DNA of 64,000 bases from JBEKHT01 sp050012135 (GCA_050012135.1 JBEKHT010000007.1:13520-77519), one strand, 5' to 3'. Shown: positions 18,177 through 27,090, counted from the first letter of the stretch. The notes: a model not told the origin generated them from the sequence alone. Numbers and translations: made by a program.

Positions 18177-18497
18177 ATTGTCGGGCATTGGCTCGCTGGG
18201 CGGCCCGGTTGGGGACTGGCCCTGGGAAGGGAAGCAATGCGAGCTTGGATGGGCGGTCCACCCATTCCGATTCTGCCCGGCTCGGCCTTCGAGTCGGTCG
18301 CCCGGCGCCAAGGCACCGTCGGGGAGTCGGTTCGGCTCGTGCTCCTCGCAGCCCCCGATGGTAGCCTGCCTCGGACCGACCCGGGTTCCTTGGATCACGG
18401 CCTCGCACGGGGGCCGATCTCTATTGAGGGCCGTGGCGGAGGTGGGCCCGACCCCGAGGGTGCGTGGGCCTAGGGCGGATGACGGGAAGGAGGGTCG
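18177..18497. other. intergenic, no gene supported
   Basis: An open frame at 18237-18473 (78 codons) starts with ATG, but its translation has no recognisable family or membrane pattern. I treat it as non-coding. GGAAGGAGG just before 18498 is the next ribosome-binding site. Confidence 0.4.
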
Positions 18498-19649
18498 ATG
18501 AATCGAACCGTCGAGATCGTGGGAGTGGGCTGGAGTGGCTTTCGCTCGCTCACGCCCGATCAGTCCTACAAGGAACTCGTTTTTGAGGCTGCACTGCGCG
18601 CCTATGCCGACGCGGGCATCGACCCGCGTCGTGACGTTCAAGGATTTGTGACCGCGGCGGAGGACTACCACGAGGGAACCAGCATCTACGATGAGTACAC
18701 TCCGGATCAGCTGGGGGCAGCCCAGAGGCCCATGCACACCATCGGCGGCGACGGTCTGCATGCGCTGGCCGCCGCCTACATGCAGATCGCCTCGGGTTTG
18801 ATGGATGTGGTGGTCGTGGAGGCCCACAGCAAGGCTTCCAACATCCTGTCCCTGCCCCATATCGTCGCCTTCGCCGAAGACCCGACTTTCGAACGCCCGC
18901 TGGCTCTGCATCCCGTCGCGCTGGCAGGCTTGGAGATGCAGGGATTGATCAGTTTGGGACGGATCACGGAGGAACAGTGCGCAGCGGTCGTGGTCAAGAA
19001 CAAGCGCAACGCGCTGCGCAATCCTTCGGCGGCTCATGGGACCGAGGTCGGACCGGAGGAGGTCCTCTCCTCGCCGCCCCTGGCCTCGCCGCTCACAAGC
19101 CTGATGGCCGCCCCGCATGCGGACGGCGCACTGGTTTTCGTCCTGGCAGACACGGAAAGGGCGCGCACCCTCAAGGGCGAGCCGGTCCGAGTGAGAGGGG
19201 TGGGCTGGGCCACCGATACCCCCGCCCTCGACTCCCGCGATTGGACCGGAGCGCGCTACGCCCGCAAGGCCGCGCAAATGGCCTATCGCATCGCCGGGGT
19301 TCAAACTCCCGGGCAGGAGATCGACTTCGCGGAGGTGGATGATTCCTTTGCCCACAAGGAGCTCCTCCATCTGGAGGCACTGGGCCTCGTGCCGAGCGGA
19401 CGAGCGGGCGAGTGGACCCTCGAAGGCCAAACCGCTTGTTCCGGCTCGATCCCGGTCAATGTTTCCGGAGGTGCCCTGGGAGAGGGATCGCTTCTGGATG
19501 CCACCGGGCTGTCGCGCGCCTTGGAGGTGGTGCTCCAATTGCGCGGCCAAGCCGGACCGCGACAGCTTCCGGGCGTCACGACCGGGTTGGCCTTCGCCTG
19601 GCGCGGGTTGCCCACCGCTGTGGGCGTCGCCGCCGTGCTCAGCGCGTGA
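18498..19649 (+). CDS. thiolase-like protein lacking catalytic residues (SCP2/Ltp type) 1
   Basis: The 383-residue protein follows the SCP2-thiolase/lipid-transfer pattern: AEVDDSFAHKELLHLEALGL and VNVSGGALGEGSLLDATG. The usual nucleophilic Cys near residue 85-95 is replaced (MHTIGGDGLHALAAAYMQIASG has no Cys), and the histidine of the GHPxGATG motif is missing (GEGSLLDATG). A canonical thiolase reaction is therefore unlikely. Known Cys-less relatives include the steroid side-chain retro-aldolase Ltp2, which needs a DUF35 partner, and two DUF35 genes lie downstream. A retro-aldolase, acyl-transfer scaffold or structural role is possible. GGAAGGAGG sits just upstream of the ATG. Confidence 0.82.
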   Translation: MNRTVEIVGVGWSGFRSLTPDQSYKELVFEAALRAYADAGIDPRRDVQGFVTAAEDYHEGTSIYDEYTPDQLGAAQRPMHTIGGDGLHALAAAYMQIASGLMDVVVVEAHSKASNILSLPHIVAFAEDPTFERPLALHPVALAGLEMQGLISLGRITEEQCAAVVVKNKRNALRNPSAAHGTEVGPEEVLSSPPLASPLTSLMAAPHADGALVFVLADTERARTLKGEPVRVRGVGWATDTPALDSRDWTGARYARKAAQMAYRIAGVQTPGQEIDFAEVDDSFAHKELLHLEALGLVPSGRAGEWTLEGQTACSGSIPVNVSGGALGEGSLLDATGLSRALEVVLQLRGQAGPRQLPGVTTGLAFAWRGLPTAVGVAAVLSA

Positions 19650-19660
19650 GGGAGGGTGAC

Positions 19661-20827
19661 ATGACCATGCGACGGGTTGCTGTGGTCGGGGCCGGGATGA
19701 CGAAATTTGTGCGCCGAGCACAGGAGACGGGTCGGGAGCTCGCCTGGGAGGCAACCAGCAAGGCGCTGGAATCGTGCGAGATGGGCATCGACCAGATTGA
19801 GGCCGTCGTGATGGGCACGGGTCCAGATGCCTTTGATGGGGTTCACATGAAGGCGGAGTGGCTGGCCGATGGAGCCGGGGCGTGGGGCAAGCCCTACATG
19901 CGTGGGTATGTGGGAGGCGGGACCGGCGTTTTCTCGGTCGCCCAAGGCTGGTACCACGTGGCCTCGGGTCTGTTCGACACCTGCTTGGTGGTCTGCGAGG
20001 AAAAGATGTCGCCCGCGCAGCCTCATCCGCAAGGTGCCTTCCTCACGATCTTTGACAATTTCATCGAAAGACCCCTGGGACCCAACCTGCTCTGGATCTT
20101 TGCCCTGGAGATGAACGCCTACATGCAGCGCTACGGCCTGCGCAAGGAGGACATCGCCCAGGTGGCCGTCAAGAACAAGCGCAACGCCGCCGACCACCCC
20201 GCCTCGCTCCTGGGGGATCGCGACATCACCCTCCAGGATATCCTCGATTCCGAGGTGATGGCTTGGCCGGTCCAGAGACTCGACGTAAGCCCCGTGACGG
20301 ACGGAGCCGTGGCCGTGGTGCTGGCGGCGGACAATGTCGCTCGGCGGGTGACCCCCCAGCCCGTGTGGATCGAGGGCGTGGGCTGGAACCTGGACTCCGC
20401 CTACTGGACCAACCGGGACCTTTCCTACCCAACCTATGTAGAGGAAGCAGCGCGGATGGCCTACCGCATGGCAGGCATCACCGAGCCGCGCCAGCAAATA
20501 CACATCGCGGAACCCTACGACCCATTTGACTACAAGGAGCTGCATCATCTCGAGGGGCTGATGCTCTTCCCTAAGGGCAAGGCAGCGGAGGCGACCGCCC
20601 TGGGCATCACCCAGCGCAACGGCGACCTGCCCGTTTGCCCCTCGGGCGGCTTGCTCGGAGTGGGCAACCCCATCGCCGCCGCCGGCCTGATGAAGGTCGC
20701 TGAACTCTTTTGGCAGCTGCGTGGCGAGGCGGGCGCAAGGCAGGTTCCTGGGAACCCGAGACGGGGCGTCGCACAGGCCTGGGGAGACCTGATGCAGGTA
20801 GGCACCGTCGTGGTCATGGGGAAGTGA
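19661..20827 (+). CDS. thiolase-like protein lacking catalytic residues 2
   Basis: The 388-residue paralogue of the upstream gene starts MTMRRVAVVGAGMTKFVRR. The region that should hold the nucleophilic Cys reads GYVGGGTGVFSVAQGWYHVASG, again without Cys. The family motif appears as AEPYDPFDYKELHHLEGLML, and the GHP motif as PSGGLLGVGNPIAAAG, so His is replaced by Asn. The two thiolase-like subunits probably form a heteromer with the DUF35 proteins encoded next. GAGGGTGAC before ATG 19661 supports the start; the frame stays open to 19412 inside the upstream gene. Its reaction is unknown. Confidence 0.82.
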   Translation: MTMRRVAVVGAGMTKFVRRAQETGRELAWEATSKALESCEMGIDQIEAVVMGTGPDAFDGVHMKAEWLADGAGAWGKPYMRGYVGGGTGVFSVAQGWYHVASGLFDTCLVVCEEKMSPAQPHPQGAFLTIFDNFIERPLGPNLLWIFALEMNAYMQRYGLRKEDIAQVAVKNKRNAADHPASLLGDRDITLQDILDSEVMAWPVQRLDVSPVTDGAVAVVLAADNVARRVTPQPVWIEGVGWNLDSAYWTNRDLSYPTYVEEAARMAYRMAGITEPRQQIHIAEPYDPFDYKELHHLEGLMLFPKGKAAEATALGITQRNGDLPVCPSGGLLGVGNPIAAAGLMKVAELFWQLRGEAGARQVPGNPRRGVAQAWGDLMQVGTVVVMGK

Positions 20828-20839
20828 GGAGGGAAGGCC

Positions 20840-21346
20840 ATGATGGATCAATGGGTTTACGCCACGACCGGGCTGCATGAGAAGGACTTCGAAGCGGGCC
20901 AGGTCCTGGTTGAAACGTGGGAGGGCAAGGCGGAGTACGCCTGGGACACGGGGATCGCGATGGGACGCTTTCTGGAGGAACTCCGGCGAGGCCGGCTGGT
21001 CGGGCGGCGCTGTAATTCCTGTCGGCGAATCCTTTTTCCGCCGAGGATGTTTTGTGAGCTGTGCTTCCGGCCGACAGCGGAATGGGTCACCCTCGGCCAG
21101 ACTGGAACGGTGATCACGTATTCGCTGGTCCATGTGCGCTGGGACATGGTGAGACTCGAACAGCCGCAGGTGCCAGCCGTCATCGCCATGGATGGCGCTG
21201 CCCAGGGCATGGGCATCCTGCACCTCCTGGGAGAAGTGGCGCCCGAGAAAGTTAAGATGGGAATGCGCGTTCAGGCCGTATGGAAGCCGGCCGAAGACCG
21301 GGAGGGCAGCATCACCGACATCCGGTATTTCAAGCCGATCCGCTAG
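20840..21346 (+). CDS. DUF35 zinc-ribbon/OB-fold protein 1
   Basis: The 168-residue protein has a rubredoxin-like zinc ribbon (RCNSCRRILFPPRMFCELCF, CxxC...CxxC) followed by an OB-fold (GTVITYSLVHVRWDM to AVWKPA). This is the standard DUF35 arrangement. Family members associate with thiolase-superfamily proteins and are thought to bind the CoA part of the acyl substrate. An extra N-terminal helix region (about 45 residues) is typical of the longer ChsH2-like members. It lies 12 bases after the second thiolase-like gene, with GAGGAGGGAAGG as ribosome-binding site. Confidence 0.88.
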   Translation: MMDQWVYATTGLHEKDFEAGQVLVETWEGKAEYAWDTGIAMGRFLEELRRGRLVGRRCNSCRRILFPPRMFCELCFRPTAEWVTLGQTGTVITYSLVHVRWDMVRLEQPQVPAVIAMDGAAQGMGILHLLGEVAPEKVKMGMRVQAVWKPAEDREGSITDIRYFKPIR

Positions 21347-21377
21347 CGGTTCGGCTTTGACCATGGGGAGGCGGACG

Positions 21378-21857
21378 ATGGCGTTTGCGGACACGCTCGA
21401 ACACCCGACCGAGGCCAGGGCATGGAAGGGGTCCATCCCGGTTTGGCATCGCTACACCGCTGGCATTGCCGGCGAGCGCTTCCTTCGCACCCTCCAGGAG
21501 CAGGGCAAGATCCTGGGTGCGCGCTGCGAGCCATGTGGGGTGACCTATGTGCCGCCCCGCATGTATTGTGAGCGCTGCCTGAAGCCTTTGGCCGAATCGA
21601 GTTGGACGGAGGTGGGGCCGCGGGGTGAACTGGTTTCCTTCACCCGGGTCTACCTCGATCTGGATGGCAACCGGCTGGAGACCCCGCGCTGGGTTGGATT
21701 GGTCCGCCTGGAGGGCGCTTCCGGCGTCCTGCTTCATTACCTTCAGGCGCCCGAAGGGGCATTGCTGCGCTCGGGGATGAAGGTCGAAGCCGTCCTCAAA
21801 CCGGCCCGAGATCGGCGAGGCTCAATCTTGGACATCCTGCACTGGAAGGTTCTCTAG
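21378..21857 (+). CDS. DUF35 zinc-ribbon/OB-fold protein 2
   Basis: The 159-residue second DUF35 protein has zinc ligands RCEPCGVTYVPPRMYCERCL and an OB-fold with GELVSFTRVYLDLDG to EAVLKPARDRRGS. Having two DUF35 proteins beside two thiolase-like proteins suggests a 2+2 complex, each DUF35 pairing with one thiolase-like subunit. ATG 21378 is preferred over ATG 21363 because GGGGAGG then serves as ribosome-binding site. The gene lies 31 bases after the first DUF35 gene. Confidence 0.86.
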   Translation: MAFADTLEHPTEARAWKGSIPVWHRYTAGIAGERFLRTLQEQGKILGARCEPCGVTYVPPRMYCERCLKPLAESSWTEVGPRGELVSFTRVYLDLDGNRLETPRWVGLVRLEGASGVLLHYLQAPEGALLRSGMKVEAVLKPARDRRGSILDILHWKVL

Positions 21858-21918
21858 GCCGGAAACAGCCCGGCCCCTCCTCGGATTCCTGAGATCAATG
21901 CAAGCGGGAGACGCAGGA

Positions 21919-22275
21919 ATGGCAAAGGTCCCGGATTTCTCCTCGACGGTCCTGCTGATCACTCGCAACGGCATGGGGTTTGGGGAGGAGAGTCTGCAAA
22001 AGAAGCTCTTGCAGAACTACCTGAACATGATCATCCAGAACGGGTCCCTTCCCTCGGCGATCTGTTTCTACACCGAGGGGGTCAGGCTCGTGACCGAGGG
22101 TTCCCCCGTCCTGGACGTGTTGCGAGATCTGGAGCAGAAAGGCGTGCACCTCGTTGCCTGCAGCACCTGTTTGGGATTCTATGGCCTGACCGCGAGCGTG
22201 AAGGTGGGAATCGTCGGAGGACTGGGGGACATCTTGGAGGCGGAAGGTCTCGCACGCAAGGTCATCACCCTCTGA
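21919..22275 (+). CDS. DsrE/YedF-like small protein
   Basis: The 118-residue protein has a DsrE-like fold pattern: STVLLITRNGMGFGEESLQ, a central AICFYTEGVRLVTEGSPVLD, and CSTCLGFYGL with the paired cysteines seen in YedF proteins. Typical selenium-metabolism YedF has an additional N-terminal TusA-like domain, and that domain is missing. A role in sulfur or selenium relay is suggested by the family only. It is 61 bases after the DUF35 genes, so it may be in the same transcript. GGGAG eight bases before ATG 21919 favours that start over ATG 21898. Confidence 0.75.
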   Translation: MAKVPDFSSTVLLITRNGMGFGEESLQKKLLQNYLNMIIQNGSLPSAICFYTEGVRLVTEGSPVLDVLRDLEQKGVHLVACSTCLGFYGLTASVKVGIVGGLGDILEAEGLARKVITL

Positions 22276-22307
22276 GGACAAGCGCACTGGAACGCAGGCG
22301 ATCGAAG

Positions 22308-22799
22308 GTGAGGCACTTCTTGAGGTGGCCGTTGAGGACGTCGTTGAAGATGAGCAGCCTGCTGGCTCTGGCCCTTGGGCTGGTCAGCTGCAGCTACAAC
22401 CTGGCGGGCGCCAACCCAATGCTGGCGGCGCAGGGGGGCCCTTCCGGGAGCTTGGCTTCGCCCTCGGCGAGCGGCACAACGCTGCTCACGGTTCTCCTCC
22501 CGGGGGGAACGTCGGTCCCTCTCGGCCTACGCCAACTCAGAGCCCTTCCCCAGGCCACACTGCGGATCGCCGGCCAGCAGTTCAGTGGACCCTCGCTGGA
22601 GGAGGTCGTGGAAGCCGCGGGAGTGGGGAACTTCAAGGCACTCACCCTGGTGGGGAAGAATTCGATCGACCTCCCCAGCTGGGACATATCATCGAAAGTC
22701 ATTCTGCGTTGGACCGATCATGGCACCTTGGATCTGGCAGGAGAGTCCATCCCCCCAGGAAAGTGGGTGAGGGACGTCCGCGAGATTCGCGTCCGCTGA
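22308..22799 (+). CDS. small lipoprotein of unknown function
   Basis: The 163-residue product has a lipoprotein signal (MRHFLRWPLRTSLKMSSLLA..., lipobox LVSC at about residues 25-28) followed by a low-complexity Ser/Ala stretch. The C-terminal 110 residues (LRQLRALPQATLRIAGQQFSG, GVGNFKALTLVGKNSIDLPSWD) distantly resemble the short molybdopterin-binding-like domain of oxidoreductases, but the cofactor cysteine is not visible. I cannot assign a function. Starts at TTG 22344 or ATG 22350 are possible, but the longer form gives a normal basic signal-peptide N-region. It follows the DsrE gene by 32 bases. Confidence 0.6.
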   Translation: MRHFLRWPLRTSLKMSSLLALALGLVSCSYNLAGANPMLAAQGGPSGSLASPSASGTTLLTVLLPGGTSVPLGLRQLRALPQATLRIAGQQFSGPSLEEVVEAAGVGNFKALTLVGKNSIDLPSWDISSKVILRWTDHGTLDLAGESIPPGKWVRDVREIRVR

Positions 22800-23686
22800 C
22801 CCCGCTGGGCCAAGGGGTAGCACCTTGATGAAATCTCACGGGGGCCCCGGGGCCTGCTCTGCCGGGAAGTCGCCGAGAAGGGGAGGCCGATCGAACCGTT
22901 ACCCGAGGAGGAGGATCCTCTGCCCCTGCACATTGAGTGCACGGAAGCACCTGGACCCAAGACATGCCGCGGATGGGATGGGCATGCCCACCGGCGCGGC
23001 AGGGGCCTCCTGAGCCCTTGTGAATTCCTGGAATCTGCCACTGCGTTGCTCCCCGGGGCCTTGTCGCGTGGCTCAGCGTCTCGAGGCATAGGTGGACCTT
23101 TGTCTGAGGATATCGCCCGGATTGGGGTAGGAGACGGGAGCTGGAACTCAACTCTTCGAAAGAATCGGTCGGGCTTGAGCACGCAACTTTATTCGCATAC
23201 TCGGCTGGGTCTGAGGACCCGGTAGTCGCCCAAGGCAGGGCGCGCCGGATTCCACGGGCAAGACCAGGAATTGGAGAGACCTGATCTCCCGCGCCAGGGG
23301 GGATCTCCGCCCCCAGGGGTGTGGAGAGGTGGGTCGACCGGACTGAATGCCTCGGGTGGGGGCGGCGCCGGCCGGCATCAGGCTGTGTCCTCCGAGGGGG
23401 TGTGAAAGATTCGACGGTTCCCCATTCCGCCTGCAGGGCTCCTTTGGAGAAGCGCAGGCCGACCATCTCCTCGCCCTCGCCCAGGAGGCGCACGGCCGGG
23501 ACGAGGGGGCGTGCGTGATGCTCGAGAAGGGTACTTCCTGGAGAAACCCGGCAAAGTCTATTGCGTATACTCCTATGTCCGCATGAGCGACACTTTCCGG
23601 GACCCTGCCTCCCTTGCTGCGGTTGCCCGGAGGGGCTCTGTGCGGACCCGGGGGAAGGAGCCCGATTTTCCCGTGGAGGAGGAGAG
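22800..23686. other. long intergenic region
   Basis: Almost 900 bases without a credible gene. TATACT near 23567 could be a -10 box. GTGGAGGAGGAGAG at the end is the ribosome-binding site for 23687. The rest is unexplained. Confidence 0.5.
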
Positions 23687-24205
23687 ATGAGCACACCCCG
23701 TCGAACGAGCTGGGCGGGCGGGATCATCCTGATCCTGCTGGGCCTATTCCTCTTTGCCATTCAAGCGATACCGCCGTGGAGAGATCTTTTCCGCAGTCCA
23801 GTAGGCTGGCCGCTGATCGTCGTGGGCGTGGGCCTCTTCCTTTTCGTCCTTGGACTTCTGGTCGGGGCACCCGGCATGGCGGTGCCCGCCAGCGTCGTGG
23901 GCGGAATCGGTGGCCTGCTCTACTGGTCCAATCTGACCGGGGCCTGGGAAAGCTGGTCCTACCTGTGGGCGTTGATCCCAGGCTTGGTTGGGGTAGGCAT
24001 GATCTTGAGGGGCCTCCTGGGCGAGAGACCTCGCGAATCCATGGAGGGAGGGGGTTGGTTAATCTTTGTCAGCCTCATCCTCTTCTTTATCTTCGCTTCC
24101 TTCCTGGGCGGGGTTAGTCTGCTCGGGGCCTACTGGCCGATCTTGCTGATCCTTCTCGGCTTCTTGATCCTCCTGCGAAGGTTATTCGGGTTCCGGCGGG
24201 GATAG
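23687..24205 (+). CDS. membrane protein, first of LiaF/DUF5668-like cluster
   Basis: The 172-residue protein is almost entirely membrane, with about six hydrophobic segments arranged as three helix pairs. Each pair is of the type GGIILILLGLFLFAIQ...WPLIVVGVGLFLFV, the DUF5668-like hairpin also seen in the next genes. It may be an envelope sensor or scaffold; function unknown. The ATG at 23687 follows GGAGGAGGAGAG. It is 74 bases upstream of the next cluster member, so they are probably co-transcribed. Confidence 0.75.
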   Translation: MSTPRRTSWAGGIILILLGLFLFAIQAIPPWRDLFRSPVGWPLIVVGVGLFLFVLGLLVGAPGMAVPASVVGGIGGLLYWSNLTGAWESWSYLWALIPGLVGVGMILRGLLGERPRESMEGGGWLIFVSLILFFIFASFLGGVSLLGAYWPILLILLGFLILLRRLFGFRRG

Positions 24206-24279
24206 GCGACCACCGTGCCCGAGATCGCCGCGATCGGAAGAGCGCAGAGACGGCCGGCTGAAGAATGGAGGGCTGCTCC

Positions 24280-25077
24280 ATGAGAAGAACAAGTATCTTC
24301 TGGGCCGTGGTCTTGATTGTTGCCGGGGTGCTCCTGTTGCTGGGCAACTTAGGGGTGCTGAGGGCGAATGTTTGGCAGCTGATCTTGCCTGCCTTCCTCA
24401 TCCTGGTTGGGGTCTGGTTCCTCCTGCGTCCGAGCAGGGCCCGGGGCACAGCCCGGGCGGAGCATGTCGAGATCCCGCTCCAGGGAGCCTCACGTGCCCG
24501 CGTGAGGATTCGCTATGGGGCCGGTCGGCTTCACCTCGATGGGGGCGCGGGGCCAGACTCGATCGTGAGCGGGGACTTCGGAGGAGGGCTGAGCCATCAC
24601 GAGAGGCTAGAGGGCGGTCTGCTCGCCGTCCGCCTGCGTGTCTCGGACGAGTTTCGTTTTGGCTTTGCTGGCGGCTGGTCGCCAGGCATGCTGGAGTGGT
24701 CTCTGGGGGTAAGCCGCTCGATTCCTCTGGAGCTGGAATTTGAGGGGGGCGCGAGCGAGACGACGCTGGATCTCACGGACATGAAAGTGGAGAGGCTGGA
24801 CCTCCGCACGGGTGCGAGTTCCACCCAGATCTCGCTGCCGGCCAATGCCGGGCGCACCCAGGTCTCGATTCGGGCGGGGGCGGCCTCGGTCGCATTGCAC
24901 ATTCCACTGGGAGTGGGCGGCCGATTCTGGATACGCCGTGGGCTCTCCGGGATCACCATAGATACCTCGCGGTTCCCGCGCCTGGGCGATGTGTACCAAT
25001 CTCCCGACTTTGAGACGGCTGTCAACAAGGTCGATGCGGTCATCGACAGCGGAGTCGGCTCGATTGAGGTGCACTGA
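24280..25077 (+). CDS. LiaF-like membrane protein with adhesin-like beta domain 1
   Basis: The 265-residue protein has an N-terminal DUF5668-like helix pair (FWAVVLIVAGVLLLLGNLGVL and WQLILPAFLILVGVWFLL). A roughly 190-residue beta-rich domain follows with repeated short strands (LDLTDMKVERLDLRTGASS, VSIRAGAASVALHIPLGV). This is the 'toastrack'/LiaF-C type domain of envelope-stress proteins. In other bacteria such proteins regulate LiaRS or act with PspC. ATG 24280 has GGAGG eight bases upstream; ATG 24265 is an alternative. No sensor kinase lies nearby. Confidence 0.78.
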   Translation: MRRTSIFWAVVLIVAGVLLLLGNLGVLRANVWQLILPAFLILVGVWFLLRPSRARGTARAEHVEIPLQGASRARVRIRYGAGRLHLDGGAGPDSIVSGDFGGGLSHHERLEGGLLAVRLRVSDEFRFGFAGGWSPGMLEWSLGVSRSIPLELEFEGGASETTLDLTDMKVERLDLRTGASSTQISLPANAGRTQVSIRAGAASVALHIPLGVGGRFWIRRGLSGITIDTSRFPRLGDVYQSPDFETAVNKVDAVIDSGVGSIEVH

Positions 25078-25430
25078 GCTTGGATTCACGCCGATCCGCA
25101 GAACAACCCGCCTTGGCCTATCGAGGGTGGTTTGGGTCTCAAGGTCCCGGCCGAAGGTGAGGAGCCCTGGGCAAGGGAGGGGCCATGCCGCCGGTCTCGG
25201 TCTCAACCTGTTGAGGCCGGTTGGATCCAGCGGCGGGCTGGCTTGAGCCCACGGCGCCGGTTGGGTGATACACCCCCCTGGGTCAGAGGTGGCGGGTCAG
25301 TTGACGGGACGGGCGGTTCCGGCTCGGGCCGGGCCTCCCTCGCGGCCGGGACAACCTCCTGCAGGAGGCCGATCGGATTTCGAGGCGGGGTTCTGAACAA
25401 CCACGAGGAGATCCTCCCGGAGGAGGGCAA
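25078..25430. other. intergenic, no gene seen
   Basis: About 350 bases inside the envelope cluster. The region ends with CCGGAGGAGGGCAA, a strong ribosome-binding site for the PspC gene. No promoter could be placed. Confidence 0.4.
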
Positions 25431-25892
25431 ATGGGGCGACGTCTTTACCGAAGCCGAACGGACCGCATGCTGGGCGGAGTCTGCGGGGGGCTGGGGGGTT
25501 ACCTCGGCATCGATCCCACCTTCGTTCGCATCTTCTTCTTGCTCTTGGTATTCTGGCAAGGTGCCGGCGTCCTCATTTATCTTATCTTGTGGGTCCTGGT
25601 ACCCGCCGAGGGTCAAGTCCCCGGGGGCGCACCAGAGACAAATGCTCCCACCGGCGCCGAGGAAATCGCCGAGCGGGCGCGGACGATGGGCACGGAGCTG
25701 CGACGCGGGCTGGCGGGGCCGGATTCCAGACTCGCCGTGATCGTGGGGGTGGTGCTCATCCTTGTGGGCGCGCTTTACTTCCTCCAGAACCTGGGGTGGC
25801 ACTGGCTTCATTGGGTGAGCCTGGCCGTCCTGTCTCTCTTGCTGGTGGCGGCCGGGGTGGCCCTGCTCGTACGGGGCAGCCGAGGAGACTGA
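25431..25892 (+). CDS. PspC-domain envelope-stress protein
   Basis: The 153-residue protein carries a PspC domain at its start: RLYRSRTDRMLGGVCGGLGGYLGIDPTFVRIFF. This motif, including GGVCGGLGxYxxxDPxxxR, is diagnostic. A transmembrane hairpin follows (FFLLLVFWQGAGVLIYLILWVLVPAE), then a soluble linker and a C-terminal DUF5668-like membrane pair. PspC proteins sense or respond to inner-membrane damage. The gene ends 1 base before the next ATG, so it is tightly coupled to that gene. Confidence 0.88.
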   Translation: MGRRLYRSRTDRMLGGVCGGLGGYLGIDPTFVRIFFLLLVFWQGAGVLIYLILWVLVPAEGQVPGGAPETNAPTGAEEIAERARTMGTELRRGLAGPDSRLAVIVGVVLILVGALYFLQNLGWHWLHWVSLAVLSLLLVAAGVALLVRGSRGD

Positions 25893-25893
25893 C

Positions 25894-26793
25894 ATGAACA
25901 GACCCTACCGCAGAGGAGGGCTGGTTGGTCCGATCTGCCTCGTCGGGTTGGGCGTGATCCTGTTGCTCAACAACCTGGGCATACTGTCTTATTCGATCTG
26001 GACGTTGCTCCTTGAGATCTGGCCGGTCTTGTTGGTGGCGGTAGGGATTGACCTGCTGGTGGGTCGCCGCTCCGCCTGGGGGACCTTGCTGGCCTTTGTC
26101 CTCATCGTGGCACTGATTGGAGGCGCGGTCTGGCTTGTCGCGATCGAGCAGCCCGCTGGCGAGCCCGTCGCGGGCGAAACGATCGTCCAGCCCCTCGCCC
26201 AGGCAAACGCCGCTGAGGTTACCCTGATTCCAGCGGTCGGATCGATTCACGTGGGTGCATTCTCGTCACCTTCGCTGCTTCTCGAAGGCACCTTTCATCC
26301 TCTGGCCGGCGAGTTGATTGCGCACAGCTTCGTTACCGAAGGTGAGACCGAGGCCGCGACGATCCGAAGTACGGGAATCTCGCTTGGGCCGGTGGTGCGG
26401 CCCGGCTCTGGATACAGCTGGGATGTTCATCTCAACGACCGTGTCCCAACGGGGCTAGGCATGCAATTCGGAGTTGGGGAGGTTGACCTTAACCTGTCCA
26501 ATCTGAGGCTGACCAAGCTGGACCTTTCGGCGGGCGTGGGCCGGTTCGTGGTCTACCTGCCATCCCAGGGACGTTTTCCAGCCAAGATTTCTGGGGGCAT
26601 CGGCCAAGTCGTCGTTTCGATTCCGCCGGGCATGGAAGCGCGCATCCATGTTACGACCGCCTTGGCGGGGCGAAGTATCTCCTCCCGGTTCCGGCAGGAA
26701 GGCGACTACTTCGTATCCTCCGGCTATGCCACAGCCGAAAACCGAGTGGATCTCGATCTTACGATGGCCTTTGGCAGCTTGGTGATTCCCTAG
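25894..26793 (+). CDS. LiaF-like membrane protein with adhesin-like beta domain 2
   Basis: The 299-residue protein has three to four N-terminal membrane segments (GPICLVGLGVILLLNNLGIL, IWPVLLVAVGIDLLVG, LLAFVLIVALIGGAVWLVA). A C-terminal beta-repeat domain follows (MQFGVGEVDLNLSNLRLTK, LDLSAGVGRFVVYLPSQG, ISGGIGQVVVSIPPGME). It is a second toastrack-type partner in the cluster and is translationally coupled to the PspC gene. It probably joins PspC in the same membrane complex. The function inside the complex is not known. Confidence 0.78.
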   Translation: MNRPYRRGGLVGPICLVGLGVILLLNNLGILSYSIWTLLLEIWPVLLVAVGIDLLVGRRSAWGTLLAFVLIVALIGGAVWLVAIEQPAGEPVAGETIVQPLAQANAAEVTLIPAVGSIHVGAFSSPSLLLEGTFHPLAGELIAHSFVTEGETEAATIRSTGISLGPVVRPGSGYSWDVHLNDRVPTGLGMQFGVGEVDLNLSNLRLTKLDLSAGVGRFVVYLPSQGRFPAKISGGIGQVVVSIPPGMEARIHVTTALAGRSISSRFRQEGDYFVSSGYATAENRVDLDLTMAFGSLVIP

Positions 26794-27090
26794 TCCTCGG
26801 TCTCGCAAGGGCCCAGAGCCGCAAGTCGGGCAGCCCGCGGCTGACGTGCGCACCTCGCTGCCTCTTGCCGCAGCTCACTCTTCCGGCCGACAACCTGTGT
26901 CCCGCCTCCCGGCCGAGCGGAAGTCCGGAGCACACGAATTCAAGGGGTCCCGGTTGGGGTGGGGCCGGTTGACTTTCAGAGGACCGATCCGGAGTGGTAT
27001 GAGTCGCCCAATCGGGTCCGGTCTGCATCAGGCGGCTGCGCCGAGCCTGGTCCAATGCGGTCGGTGAAAAAGGGCGGGAGGGAGGTGCCG

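Noticed and set aside
18237..18473. Small gene between nusB and the thiolase-like gene
   Set aside because: A 78-codon frame with ATG, but no ribosome-binding site of note and a shadow-like composition.
19301..21436. Minus-strand open frame of 711 codons
   Set aside because: It is antisense to the thiolase-like and DUF35 genes, which have clear motifs and ribosome-binding sites. The antisense translation is shadow-like.
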